Below, one piece after another: positions 1-7,083 of a DNA stretch of 64,000 nucleotides. Location: positions 1-64,000 of the forward strand of contig NZ_PUGF01000013.1 in the NCBI RefSeq assembly GCF_002976435.1, given 5' to 3'. The position numbers and the translations under genes were made by a program. Origin of the DNA: Solimicrobium silvestre. Lineage in GTDB: Bacteria; Pseudomonadota; Gammaproteobacteria; Burkholderiales; Burkholderiaceae_D. Every line of letters begins with the position of its first letter. Within the stretch, counting starts at the first letter, position 1. The notes beneath the pieces are model-generated. The model saw nothing but the letters and a program-made list of their open reading frames with translations, was not told the origin of the DNA and made no database searches.

Positions 1-81
1 CTCTTCGGTCACATAATCATCCAGCACCTCCGGCAGCAGCGTGCTTTGGGTGCGGTGCTCTCCTTGGATAAATCGCTTCAT
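1..81 (-). CDS. IS1182-type transposase, N-terminal fragment (cut by window edge)
   Basis: The reverse strand from position 81 reads ATG and opens MKRFIQGEHRTQSTLLPE, continuing to the window edge without a stop. This opening (MKRFI-GE-R-QSTL-PE-LDDY) is, as I remember the family, the hallmark N-terminus of IS1182-type DDE transposases. Only 27 codons are visible, so I cannot say whether the gene is intact. It borders a patch of small orphan genes, which fits an insertion or recombination site. Confidence 0.8.
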   Translation of the reverse strand, partial: MKRFIQGEHRTQSTLLPEVLDDYVTEE

Positions 82-209
82 CAACGCTCCTTAACGTGGA
101 TTCGACTTTTTATATAACGCTTGAGAGATATTTCTGTTTACCTCGTTGACAGATTTTTTGAATTATTTTTTATTGCTTTTTAGGGTGCGTTTTTACACAG
201 CCTCTGCCG
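82..209 (-). mobile_element. Probable leader and terminal end of the IS1182-like element
   Basis: Between the transposase start and the first orphan gene lies an AT-rich stretch ending in TTTTTACACAGCCTCTGCC (191-209), which resembles the terminal inverted repeat of such elements (reverse: GGCAGAGGCTGTGTAAAAA). The other end is outside the window, so the terminus and any target duplication cannot be confirmed. Confidence 0.45.
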
Positions 210-224
210 AGTACGGCCACCTGA

Positions 225-578
225 TTAAGCGTCAATAGCCGACATTAAATCTTCAATTGATTGAAAATTTCTAAGATCAACGTCGAAGCTATACTCCATA
301 TCGATGGCATGAAGTGCGCAAGACATCATTCGTTGAAACTCCAATGCAAAATTTAATGATTCAACTCCAAGCCCTTCGACAGTTACGGTTTTTAATTCTT
401 CCGAGATTCGCACGATTGTAGTTCTGTCCTGAAAAGTGTAATTGCACTCAAAAATCGCACCTATAAAATTTTCGAGTTTAGCATCCGATGTCCCAACAAT
501 AGAAGAAATCACTTCAGTTGTCCTAGCGACATCGAACTTTTCATTTTCGCCAATATAAATCAAAAGCTTGCTACTCAT
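225..578 (-). CDS. Hypothetical protein, 117 aa
   Basis: I do not recognise this protein. It begins MSSKLLIYIGENEKFDV and is acidic, without a signal peptide or membrane segment; the predicted pattern of alternating strands and helices suggests a small globular cytosolic domain. It is the last of four small same-strand genes next to an IS1182-like element, a setting in which orphan immunity proteins of polymorphic toxins are common, but nothing in the sequence proves that role. AT-rich codon use sets it slightly apart from the housekeeping genes further on. Confidence 0.6.
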   Translation of the reverse strand: MSSKLLIYIGENEKFDVARTTEVISSIVGTSDAKLENFIGAIFECNYTFQDRTTIVRISEELKTVTVEGLGVESLNFALEFQRMMSCALHAIDMEYSFDVDLRNFQSIEDLMSAIDA

Positions 579-707
579 TTCGGCCTATCCTTTTCAGAAA
601 CCCGTTACGTACAACTTGAAGACCTTGTCAAATATTGAAGCTCTCGATGAACGACAGCAAAGTGCCGGATTGCGATGGCTAACCTGGCAAATCGGATTTT
701 AATGTGA

Positions 708-1280
708 CTACTTTAAAGTTGAATTACGAATAACGATTGTAGATCCAATTAAATCGTGAATCGTTTGTCGTTTCTTGGTAATGAACATAATCATTAACTC
801 CATGAAGATTAGAGCAGCGAAGACTATTTGAACCGTGTTATGCCAATCTGGCCTAAGGCTTTCTAAGGTTATGCTATATAATTTTGGTTGAAGAAATAGT
901 GAATGAAATTGCTCATTGGAGATCTGAGAAAGTGCAAACAGCGTTCCAATAATCCAAGGCAAACTTTCAAAAAATAACGGGATATTTCGGCGAAAGCTTT
1001 TTTGAAAACCAATTGGCTTTCCATCGTCGGAAACAACTTTTATACCCATTATTCGCTTGCCAAATGTTTGGCCATAGCTTGCGTGAAAAAATAGTGTGTA
1101 TAAATAATAAGTCATCCCTTGAAACACAACAATTAATGCGGCTAATGACTTAATGCCCCCGCTCAACGAATCTGTAATCCAAAAGAAAACAACGATAAAT
1201 ATAACATCTAGAACATGCCCACTAAGTCTGCGCCAATAGCCAGAATAGATTATTGAATTTTCTTCCAACATTAACCTCAT
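708..1280 (-). CDS. RDD family integral membrane protein
   Basis: The 190-aa product has the RDD-domain features: an early WRRLSGHVLDVIF segment (Arg and Asp in the first helix), GQTFGKRIMGIKVVSDDGKP in the middle, and KKRQTIHDLIGSTIVI near the end. Three to four hydrophobic helices are evident (about 22-40, 45-65, 105-118, 150-167). RDD proteins are small membrane proteins of mostly unknown function; some have been linked to ion transport. A second ATG three codons in (1271) has GAGG just upstream, so the start is uncertain by three residues. It sits in a row of small accessory genes. Confidence 0.8.
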   Translation of the reverse strand: MRLMLEENSIIYSGYWRRLSGHVLDVIFIVVFFWITDSLSGGIKSLAALIVVFQGMTYYLYTLFFHASYGQTFGKRIMGIKVVSDDGKPIGFQKSFRRNIPLFFESLPWIIGTLFALSQISNEQFHSLFLQPKLYSITLESLRPDWHNTVQIVFAALIFMELMIMFITKKRQTIHDLIGSTIVIRNSTLK

Positions 1281-1340
1281 TTAAATTTGAAAAATCTACA
1301 TACGTACGCAACGTGCCGCAATCAATCTTAAATAAGACTG

Positions 1341-1778
1341 TTAGGATTCAATTACAACATCTTTCGCAATTACCTCTAATGAACCAAATTCATTCACATA
1401 AGTTATGAAGTGATTCAAATCGAAGCTATTTTTGTGTTCGAGTTGAGTGACAGAACGCAATTCAATTACCCAGTCAGATTCAACAACCAGAGAAACATTA
1501 TCAAAAACGTCCTTCACATGCCAACTTGTGCAATGACTCTCTGCCCTTTGTCGATAAGCACAAACATTAATAAATCGAACAGTAACGATCCTCTCACTAC
1601 CTTCGACATCAAAGGGAATTTTTAGGTAAATGTCTGCCCCGATGCTTCTTAACTCTGTTCCATCAAGAACTGGTGAAGTTGGATACGGCAGCATGAGAAC
1701 TTTTTGCTTGTTCATATTATTAATTATTTCGAATTCGTTTGGAATATCTGCGAGGTGCCGCAATGCGCCTATTGGCAT
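1341..1778 (-). CDS. Hypothetical protein, 145 aa
   Basis: This product is unrecognised. It is soluble, rich in beta-type segments, and has no signal peptide. As drawn it overlaps the upstream membrane-protein gene by 10 bases with GGAT about 8 bases before the ATG. An alternative start is Met22 (position 1715, MNKQKVLML), which would place the recurring GCRAVGTGCCG motif (1750-1762) just upstream, as it is for neighbouring genes. Neither start has a strong ribosome binding site. The location among short accessory genes suggests a non-essential, horizontally moving function. Confidence 0.55.
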   Translation of the reverse strand: MPIGALRHLADIPNEFEIINNMNKQKVLMLPYPTSPVLDGTELRSIGADIYLKIPFDVEGSERIVTVRFINVCAYRQRAESHCTSWHVKDVFDNVSLVVESDWVIELRSVTQLEHKNSFDLNHFITYVNEFGSLEVIAKDVVIES

Positions 1779-1993
1779 TCATCAAATCCGAATTTGCTGC
1801 ACAGCCACCCGACAAATGCGATCAATGCTCCAAATATTATCATCGAGCAGGCGGCCAAGATACCACCGTGCATCCCCTCTATAAGACCGGCAATTCCAAA
1901 TCCTGTCACAAGCACACCAACCAGTAAAATACCAATTCCAAAGATAAGTGAAACAATTTCAAGCGCCTTGTTAATAGGATTTTGATTTTCCAT
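1769..1993 (-). CDS. Small two-helix membrane protein, 74 aa
   Basis: The product starts MENQNPINKALEIVSL and has two hydrophobic helices (about 12-36 and 42-64) separated by a Gly/Met/His loop, then a short cytosolic-looking tail ending FDECQ. A good ribosome binding site (GAGGAG, 6 bases before ATG) supports the start. It is not assigned to a family. It is the first gene of the minus-strand run of small genes and its end overlaps the next one, suggesting co-transcription. Confidence 0.65.
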   Translation of the reverse strand: MENQNPINKALEIVSLIFGIGILLVGVLVTGFGIAGLIEGMHGGILAACSMIIFGALIAFVGWLCSKFGFDECQ

Positions 1994-2318
1994 TTGTACT
2001 CCTCAATGACACTTTTCGTACGGCGAATTGGACTTTCATTTAATTGAATACTTTATAGCGCCAGGTTAATTTGGTCTATGCCCAAAATAGAGCATTTGTG
2101 GCATCGTTTAGTGAAAATTGGTGGGCGTTGCGACTGGCGGAAATGTGCCGCCTACTGGCAGTCGCCCTCCGAGCTGGAACGGCTTCTAACCCAGCATTGC
2201 AGCCAAATCTTAACAAAAAGAATAACACAAAATTAACTTATGGAAACAAACACAGCGTGAGAAATACGGACTTTATTCCACCGATACAGACTTTATTTAT
2301 CCGATCGCTAAAACAAAT

Positions 2319-2350
2319 GCCCAACCAAAGAATTTGGTTGGGCAATTTTT
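2319..2350. terminator. Intrinsic terminator-like hairpin
   Basis: GCCCAACCAAA and TTTGGTTGGGC form an 11-bp perfect stem around GAA, followed on the plus strand by AATTTTT. The minus strand has ATTTGTTT after the stem, so it could work in both directions. No plus-strand gene ends immediately before it, so it may be left over from a lost gene. Confidence 0.6.
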
Positions 2351-2521
2351 GCGATGTCAATTTACGACTATATTGTTCTATTTACGACTTTAATGGCAAG
2401 GAATAATATATCGCCTGCAGACGGAACGAACTTCCCGTTAAGGGAAGTTTCCTTGGCGACCTAAGAGTGTTCAGCCTTGCTGAAGCAATTTTGCGAAAGC
2501 CCAAAAACGGATAAATCACCA

Positions 2522-2566
2522 CTGGTATTTTGTAGTATTAACCAGTATTACAAAATATAATACTTA
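2522..2566. promoter_or_regulatory. AT-rich palindrome upstream of the ATPase gene (candidate operator)
   Basis: TATTTTGTAGTATT and AGTATTACAAAATA are near-perfect inverted repeats separated by AACC, nested inside CTGGT / ACCAG. The element lies 30-70 bases before the ATPase start, the right place for an operator. Related CTGG...CCAG sequences occur upstream of mksF (about 36990-37144). Confidence 0.35.
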
Positions 2567-2593
2567 CTAAATTTTAAAATAGTGAGTAATACC

Positions 2594-3715
2594 ATGTCGA
2601 TTAAGATTGCGCACAATAACTGGCATTTCGCCCGACCGCAGCTAGCGGATGCCTACCTGAACTCCTTTGAATTAGGGCTTTCTTCAGCACGCGGCCTGTT
2701 TGCACGGCGACGCATGGGTAAAACCGAATTTTTAAAACAGGACTTAATTCCGGCAGCGCAAACCAAAGGCTATGTCTGCGTGTATGTCAATTTATGGGAA
2801 ATCCAAACCGATCCGGCCATCAGTTTGCTAGCCGCCATCCATAGCGCACTGAGTCCACGCGGCATCAGCAAAATGTGGAACAACTTGAGCGCACCACTTA
2901 AGAAAATCAAGGCATCGGCGAAAATGGCCGGAATCGAGGGTTCGCTGGAAGCCGAATTAAACGAAGCAAAACAACAGGCCGGTTCCTTATTGGTAGAAGC
3001 AATGGCCTTGTTTGACGCGGGCAAAGCCAACATGCTGCTAATTATTGATGAGGCCCAAGTGTTGGCCGACCCGCAACACAGTATTTTCACCCACGCGCTA
3101 CGGGCCGCGCTGGACATACGCAAAGAGCGCATTAAAGTCGTCTTTGCCGGCAGTTCCGAATCCACTCTGCGACGTATGTTTGGCGTATCTTCCGAGCCGT
3201 TTTACAACTGGGCGCCGCTTGAACCATTCCCGCTATTAGGTGATGAATTCATTAAAGCCATGGTCAAAAAAGTGGCGACCATTTCCAAATTTCCGCTACC
3301 CTTACCTGACGCCTTAAACGCATTTGAAGAATTAAATCGCACCCCAGAATTTTTCCGTCGCTACTTAGATAATTACCTGACCAACCCGCTACCGGGCGCG
3401 CAACATGCGCTGGAACACACCAAAAATCTGCTGTTTAATGACGATGGGTTTATAACGCAATGGAATGAGTTACTGGCTACCGACCAATACCTGCTACTAC
3501 AAATCGCCCATGACAACACCGATATGTATAGCGCCAAAGCGCTCCTGCAACTGGGTCAGCAACTCGGCTTGGATAAACCGGCCAGCAAAAGTACCGTACA
3601 AAATGCCTTAACCCGCCTGGCAAAGAAAAACATCGTCACCAAGATGGAGCGCAACTATCAATTTGAAGATATTGCGTTTGCTGAATGGTTGAAGAAAAGT
3701 GATTTTTTCGATTGA
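2594..3715 (+). CDS. AAA-type ATPase (archaeal-ATPase/STAND-like), 373 aa
   Basis: A P-loop NTPase with a divergent Walker A (ARRRMGKTE, about residues 37-45, where relatives usually have GRRR-GKTE), a Walker B LLIIDEAQ (148-154), and a sensor-like FAGSSES segment shortly after. The C-terminal part (about 290-370) looks like a winged helix with KSTVQNALTRLAKKNIV. This matches ATP-binding proteins of the archaeal-ATPase/COG1672-like group, whose substrates are mostly unknown; some act in signalling or defence. The open frame extends four codons to a GTG at 2582; the ATG at 2594 is preferred. It faces aroG tail to tail and has a palindromic candidate operator upstream. The specific role is unknown. 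Confidence 0.75.
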   Translation: MSIKIAHNNWHFARPQLADAYLNSFELGLSSARGLFARRRMGKTEFLKQDLIPAAQTKGYVCVYVNLWEIQTDPAISLLAAIHSALSPRGISKMWNNLSAPLKKIKASAKMAGIEGSLEAELNEAKQQAGSLLVEAMALFDAGKANMLLIIDEAQVLADPQHSIFTHALRAALDIRKERIKVVFAGSSESTLRRMFGVSSEPFYNWAPLEPFPLLGDEFIKAMVKKVATISKFPLPLPDALNAFEELNRTPEFFRRYLDNYLTNPLPGAQHALEHTKNLLFNDDGFITQWNELLATDQYLLLQIAHDNTDMYSAKALLQLGQQLGLDKPASKSTVQNALTRLAKKNIVTKMERNYQFEDIAFAEWLKKSDFFD

Positions 3716-3743
3716 AAATTCCCTGCACAGTTCCTTGCAAACA

Positions 3744-3767
3744 AGGGCCCCCACAAGGGGTGCCCCT
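3744..3767. terminator. GC-rich hairpin between convergent genes
   Basis: AGGGCCCCC and GGGGTGCCCCT form an imperfect GC-rich hairpin between the ends of the ATPase gene and aroG. It lacks a U-run and resembles dispersed TAGGGGCACCCC repeats, so it may be a repeat that also stops convergent transcription. Confidence 0.35.
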
Positions 3768-3822
3768 ACATGGCATCAGAACTAAAACCAGATTTTCCAC
3801 ATTTTCCAGCACTTAAAACGAC

Positions 3823-4884
3823 TTATTCATCGTCCTTTAAGCGGCGCTGTTTAACCGCCGCCGCCAACCCTTCCAAAACTTGCAAACTATCTTCCCAATG
3901 TATACAACCATCAGTGACCGATTGCCCGTACACCAACTCACGTCCGGCAATTAAATCCTGACGACCAGCCACCAAATTAGACTCAATCATCACACCTACA
4001 ATACGACGATCGCCACCGGCAATTTGCTCAGCAATATTTGCGCACACGGGAATTTGATTTTGCGGATTTTTTGAGCTATTGGCGTGCGAAGCATCGATCA
4101 TCAAACGCGAAGCAATTCCACTTCCGGCAATTTCTTTACAAGCCAGATCCACACTCGCTGCATCAAAATTCGGCGTTTTACCACCGCGTAAAATCACGTG
4201 ACAATCTTCGTTACCGTTAGTCGACACAATCGCAGAATGGCCGCCCTTGGTCACCGATAAAAAGTGATGCGGTTGCGAAGCGGCTTTCATCGCATCAATC
4301 GCAATTTTAATATTACCGTCGGTGCCGTTTTTAAAACCAACCGGACAAGACAAACCAGAAGCCAATTCACGGTGTACTTGCGATTCGGTCGTGCGTGCGC
4401 CAATCGCACCCCAGCTAATTAAGTCAGCAATATACTGCGGACTAATCACGTCCAGATATTCGGTCCCGGCGGGCAAACCCAGTTGATTAATATTGAGCAG
4501 CAACTCACGGGCAATCCGCAAACCATCATTAATGCGGAAGCTGTTGTCCATGTAAGGATCGTTTATCAACCCCTTCCAACCGACGGTAGTACGCGGCTTT
4601 TCAAAATAAACCCGCATGACGATTTCCAACTCACCAGCAAAGCGTACCCGCTCTTGCGCCAACCGCTGGGCATATTCCATGGCGGCTTTAGTGTCATGAA
4701 TTGAACAAGGGCCGATTACGACCATAACGCGATCATCTTGCCCGTGCAAAATCCGGTGCAAAGCGGTGCGTGAATTAGCGACCGTATTTGAGGCTAGATC
4801 GGTACACGCAAATTCACGAATCAGATGCGACGGTGGAACCAGTTCTTTCATTTCCCGGATACGTAAATCATCAGTGCGTAGCAT
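3823..4884 (-). CDS. aroG: 3-deoxy-7-phosphoheptulonate synthase (DAHP synthase), class I
   Basis: Catalyses condensation of phosphoenolpyruvate with erythrose 4-phosphate, the first step of the shikimate pathway, in the cytosol. The 353-aa product is the usual length and contains GPCSIHD (58-64), EKPRTTVGWKGL (about 95-106), the GAIGARTTESQVHRE metal/substrate loop, and KNGTDG. The open frame runs 31 codons further upstream, but that part crosses a terminator hairpin; the ATG at 4884 has GGAG six bases before it and gives the family N-terminus MLRTDDLRI. The 5' leader carries a Phe/Tyr-rich leader peptide and terminator, so transcription is probably controlled by attenuation. Which amino acid inhibits the enzyme itself cannot be read with certainty; aroF or aroH naming is equally possible. 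Confidence 0.95.
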   Translation of the reverse strand: MLRTDDLRIREMKELVPPSHLIREFACTDLASNTVANSRTALHRILHGQDDRVMVVIGPCSIHDTKAAMEYAQRLAQERVRFAGELEIVMRVYFEKPRTTVGWKGLINDPYMDNSFRINDGLRIARELLLNINQLGLPAGTEYLDVISPQYIADLISWGAIGARTTESQVHRELASGLSCPVGFKNGTDGNIKIAIDAMKAASQPHHFLSVTKGGHSAIVSTNGNEDCHVILRGGKTPNFDAASVDLACKEIAGSGIASRLMIDASHANSSKNPQNQIPVCANIAEQIAGGDRRIVGVMIESNLVAGRQDLIAGRELVYGQSVTDGCIHWEDSLQVLEGLAAAVKQRRLKDDE

Positions 4885-4930
4885 ATTTTCTCCAGATCGT
4901 ATAACGTTCGAATTAACAATTAAATTAAGT

Positions 4931-4959
4931 AAAAAAAAACCGCCAACTTTGGCGGTTTT
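4931..4959 (-). terminator. Attenuator terminator in the aroG leader
   Basis: On the minus strand AAAACCGCCAA / TTGGCGGTTTT forms a stem followed by a run of nine T, 47 bases before the aroG start codon. It would stop transcription before aroG. Its 5' arm ACCGCC is complementary to GGCGGT inside the leader-peptide gene (5000-5005), giving a ready antiterminator. Placement inside the leader of the gene it precedes marks it as an attenuator and not an end-of-operon terminator. Confidence 0.8.
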
Positions 4960-4986
4960 AGGAATTTGGTCTAGCACCTCGCGCGC

Positions 4987-5052
4987 TTACCTCTGTTCCA
5001 CCGCCTTTGGGCAGGAATAGAAAAAGGTAAAATAAAAGAAGGAATGGTTCAT
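4987..5052 (-). CDS. Phe/Tyr-rich leader peptide of aroG, 21 aa
   Basis: A short minus-strand reading frame, ATG at 5052 and TAA at 4987, encodes a peptide beginning MNHSFFYFTFFYSCPK: five Phe and two Tyr in eight consecutive codons. This is the architecture of pheA/pheST-type leader peptides. Segment 1 (RNA CACCGC, 5057-5062) can pair with segment 2 (GCGGUG, 4999-5004), and segment 2 (GGCGGU) can pair with the terminator arm ACCGCC. Ribosomes stalled at scarce Phe/Tyr codons (5017-5040) would free segment 2 and prevent termination. No strong ribosome binding site is visible, which is the main weakness. Seen in sequence; the regulatory behaviour is inferred. Confidence 0.7.
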   Translation of the reverse strand: MNHSFFYFTFFYSCPKAVEQR

Positions 5053-5084
5053 TTGTGCGGTGCGAGGTAAATTTGTGTGGACTA

Positions 5085-5113
5085 ATAATGCATTAATTCA
5101 ACTGGCTTGGCAA
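5085..5113 (-). promoter_or_regulatory. Predicted promoter for the aroG leader transcript
   Basis: Minus strand TTGCCA, 17 bases, CATTAT, a sigma70-like pair. Transcription would start near 5078, about 26 bases before the leader-peptide ATG, giving a leader RNA of about 195 bases that includes all attenuator segments. Confidence 0.45.
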
Positions 5114-5201
5114 GTTTTTTACAGAACATAATACCGAGCTCACATTAGCCGCAATTTGCTACTATGCTTAACGTAAATAACCTTTAAATCTAAACTACTT
5201 C

Positions 5202-5669
5202 ATGACACAAATAATAAAATGGCAATGCGCCAGCTTTAATGAACTCACTGGAGCACAAATTTACGCCATTCTTCAAGCTCGTAGCGAAGTGTTTATCATG
5301 GAACAAAACTGCGTTTATCAGGATATGGACGGGCTTGATTTATCAACCCTGCACGTCATCGGATGGGCTGAAGATGAAAAAGTAGCTGCCTATTTACGGA
5401 TAGTCGCGCCCAACATAAAATTCCCGGAACCGTCTATTGGACGTGTAATAAGCACTTCTGCATTTCGCGGCAGTGGCATTGGTCGGCAATTGATTACGGA
5501 AGGTTTAAAGCAATTGGAAGCGCATTATCCAAGCCAAGCCGTCAGAATTAGCGCACAAGCCTATTTACAGGAATTTTATAAATCGTTTGGTTTTGTCGCC
5601 GTTTCTGAAGAATACCTGGAAGATGATATTCCGCACATTGAAATGCTAAGGCCAGTTTCATCCAATTAG
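5202..5669 (+). CDS. elaA: GNAT family N-acetyltransferase, ElaA-like
   Basis: A 155-aa single-domain acetyltransferase. The N-terminal half has the ElaA pattern (LYAILQ-R-EVF--EQNCVYQDMDGLD, here at residues 21-48), the acetyl-CoA loop is RGSGIGRQLI (about 90-99), and the end has the EFYKSFGF motif typical of GNAT folds. The acceptor of ElaA proteins is not established. It is followed after 11 bases by a small lipoprotein gene, probably in one transcript. Confidence 0.9.
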   Translation: MTQIIKWQCASFNELTGAQIYAILQARSEVFIMEQNCVYQDMDGLDLSTLHVIGWAEDEKVAAYLRIVAPNIKFPEPSIGRVISTSAFRGSGIGRQLITEGLKQLEAHYPSQAVRISAQAYLQEFYKSFGFVAVSEEYLEDDIPHIEMLRPVSSN

Positions 5670-5680
5670 GAGCATATCCC

Positions 5681-5938
5681 ATGAAATACGCGACCATCCT
5701 TTTCGTAGCAACGACTACTTTAAGCGGATGTTCGCTTATTTCCGGCCTATCCAACTCCTGCATGGAGAACAAAACCGATGGCAGCAAAATTTGCACCATG
5801 ATCGACAGTAATCAAAATATAACTACCCGCAGCATAGAGCGCGATCACCGATTATTCATTTCCACCTGTAGCAATGGCAATTGCACGGAATTTAAAGAAG
5901 TGGACGGAAAAACCGTCGATAGCATCAACCAGAAATGA
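5681..5938 (+). CDS. Small lipoprotein, 85 aa
   Basis: The N-terminus is a lipoprotein signal with lipobox LSGC (Cys17). The mature part is about 69 residues, polar, with four further Cys residues (SC, IC, TC, NC contexts) that could form two disulfides in the periplasm. Not assigned to a family. An AGGAG ribosome binding site precedes the ATG. Its last 14 bases overlap the end of the convergent msrA gene. Confidence 0.7.
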   Translation: MKYATILFVATTTLSGCSLISGLSNSCMENKTDGSKICTMIDSNQNITTRSIERDHRLFISTCSNGNCTEFKEVDGKTVDSINQK

Positions 5939-6446
5939 ACATTTTGCGGAATTTGGCCACTTTGGTTGCCACCACAAAAGCGCAATAACCCTGATCGGGA
6001 TGTTGCCGGTAATAGTTTTGGTGATAGGCTTCCGCGCTATAAAATGTCGGGACAGGGCTGAGTTCAGTCACTAACGGCGCATCCCAAACGCTGGCCATTT
6101 CGGCGATAACGTGTTTAGCCATTTCATGCTGTTCGTCCGCATGGTAAAACACCACCGACCGATATTGTGTGCCGACGTCATTGCCCTGTCGGTTCAAGGT
6201 AGTTGGGTCATGAATCGTAAAAAATACTTCCAGAATTTTGCGATAACTCACCACATCAGTATCAAAGCTAAGTTGCACCACTTCAGCGTGCCCGGTGGTT
6301 CCAGTACAAACTTGCTCATAAGTCGGATTAAGCACCGAGCCACCCGCGTAACCGGAAATAATCTGGGTTACGCCCTTTAATTCTTGGTACACGGCCTCGG
6401 TACACCAAAAACAGCCACCACCAATTGTTGCGATCTCGATTGCCAT
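5925..6446 (-). CDS. msrA: Peptide-methionine (S)-S-oxide reductase MsrA
   Basis: Reduces methionine-S-sulfoxide in proteins and free form. The catalytic GCFWC motif lies at residues 11-15 (Cys12 nucleophile), followed by the family features GYAGG, PTYEQVCTGTTGHAEVV, FFTIHDPTTLNRQGNDVGTQYRS and a YHQNYY segment. A further Cys near the C-terminus (GYC) can act in resolving. At 173 aa it is full length. Single gene, tail-to-tail with the lipoprotein gene. Confidence 0.97.
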   Translation of the reverse strand: MAIEIATIGGGCFWCTEAVYQELKGVTQIISGYAGGSVLNPTYEQVCTGTTGHAEVVQLSFDTDVVSYRKILEVFFTIHDPTTLNRQGNDVGTQYRSVVFYHADEQHEMAKHVIAEMASVWDAPLVTELSPVPTFYSAEAYHQNYYRQHPDQGYCAFVVATKVAKFRKMFISG

Positions 6447-6495
6447 ACATTCCTCAATAAATTTAGTGCTGTAAAAATCAGTATATATCAGTCAA

Positions 6496-7011
6496 TTAAA
6501 CTTGGGTATGAGGAATTTCAGCAACCCAATCGCCCGATTTTCCGCCATGCTTTTCCAGCACCCGGATATTCGTCATCACCATGCCGCGGTCAACAGCTTT
6601 GGTCATATCGTAAATTGTGAGCAAACCTATCTGCACGGCGGTCAGTGCTTCCATTTCCACCCCGGTTGGCCCGATAGTTTCAACTTGGGCGGTGCAGATG
6701 ACACTATTATCAACAAGCTCAAAATCAACCGTAACACGCGTAATTGCCAAAGGATGGCAGAGCGGGATTAAGTCGCTGGTGCGTTTGGCGGCCATGATGG
6801 CGGCTATTTTTGCTACGCCTAAGACATCACCTTTTTTTGCGCTACCACTGGCAATCAGCGCGAAGGTAGCCGGTTGCATGGTGATGCTGCCGCTAGCTCG
6901 GGCGACTCGGTGCGTGGCGGCTTTGCTGCTTACATCGACCATGTGCGCTTGACCGCTGGCATCAAAATGAGTTAGTTCACTTTGGTCAGATTTAATGGGG
7001 GAATTTGACAT
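6496..7011 (-). CDS. moaC: Cyclic pyranopterin monophosphate synthase MoaC
   Basis: Second step of molybdenum cofactor synthesis, converting the MoaA product to cyclic pyranopterin monophosphate. The 171-aa product shows [31 protein letters not shown] (catalytic/binding His), [21 protein letters not shown] and KAVDRGM. The upstream frame can be extended to a TTG, but the ATG at 7011 (MSNSPIK) matches family length. It diverges from bepA with 72 bases between starts. The molybdopterin enzyme genes at the end of the window would need this cofactor. Confidence 0.96.
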   Translation of the reverse strand: MSNSPIKSDQSELTHFDASGQAHMVDVSSKAATHRVARASGSITMQPATFALIASGSAKKGDVLGVAKIAAIMAAKRTSDLIPLCHPLAITRVTVDFELVDNSVICTAQVETIGPTGVEMEALTAVQIGLLTIYDMTKAVDRGMVMTNIRVLEKHGGKSGDWVAEIPHTQV

Positions 7012-7083
7012 GATGAGATTTAAATGCGTGAAAAAATTCAAAGGGAATAGTGAAAGAATACGCTAGAAGAGTATCATAGCGGG

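Larger units (their letters stand above)
1994..2593. other. Intergenic region with hairpins, no convincing gene
   Basis: About 600 bases without a supported gene. It carries a strong hairpin terminator (2319-2345), a second hairpin AACTTCCC-GTTAA-GGGAAGTT (2429-2449), a short TTCAGC/GCTGAA hairpin near 2470-2484, and an AT-rich palindromic stretch just before the ATPase gene. An open frame at 2071-2406 starts with TTG, runs through the terminator and resembles no protein, so it is not annotated. Confidence 0.5.

Noticed and set aside
225-2000. Integron cassette array with attC sites
   Set aside because: I looked for RYYYAAC / GTTRRRY core sites around the small genes and found none in the right arrangement; no integrase is present.
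2071-2406. 111-codon open frame on the plus strand
   Set aside because: It starts with TTG, crosses a strong terminator hairpin and shows no protein-like pattern.
4885-4977. N-terminal extension of aroG to 4977
   Set aside because: The extension runs through the terminator hairpin; a good ribosome binding site precedes the ATG at 4884, which gives the standard length.
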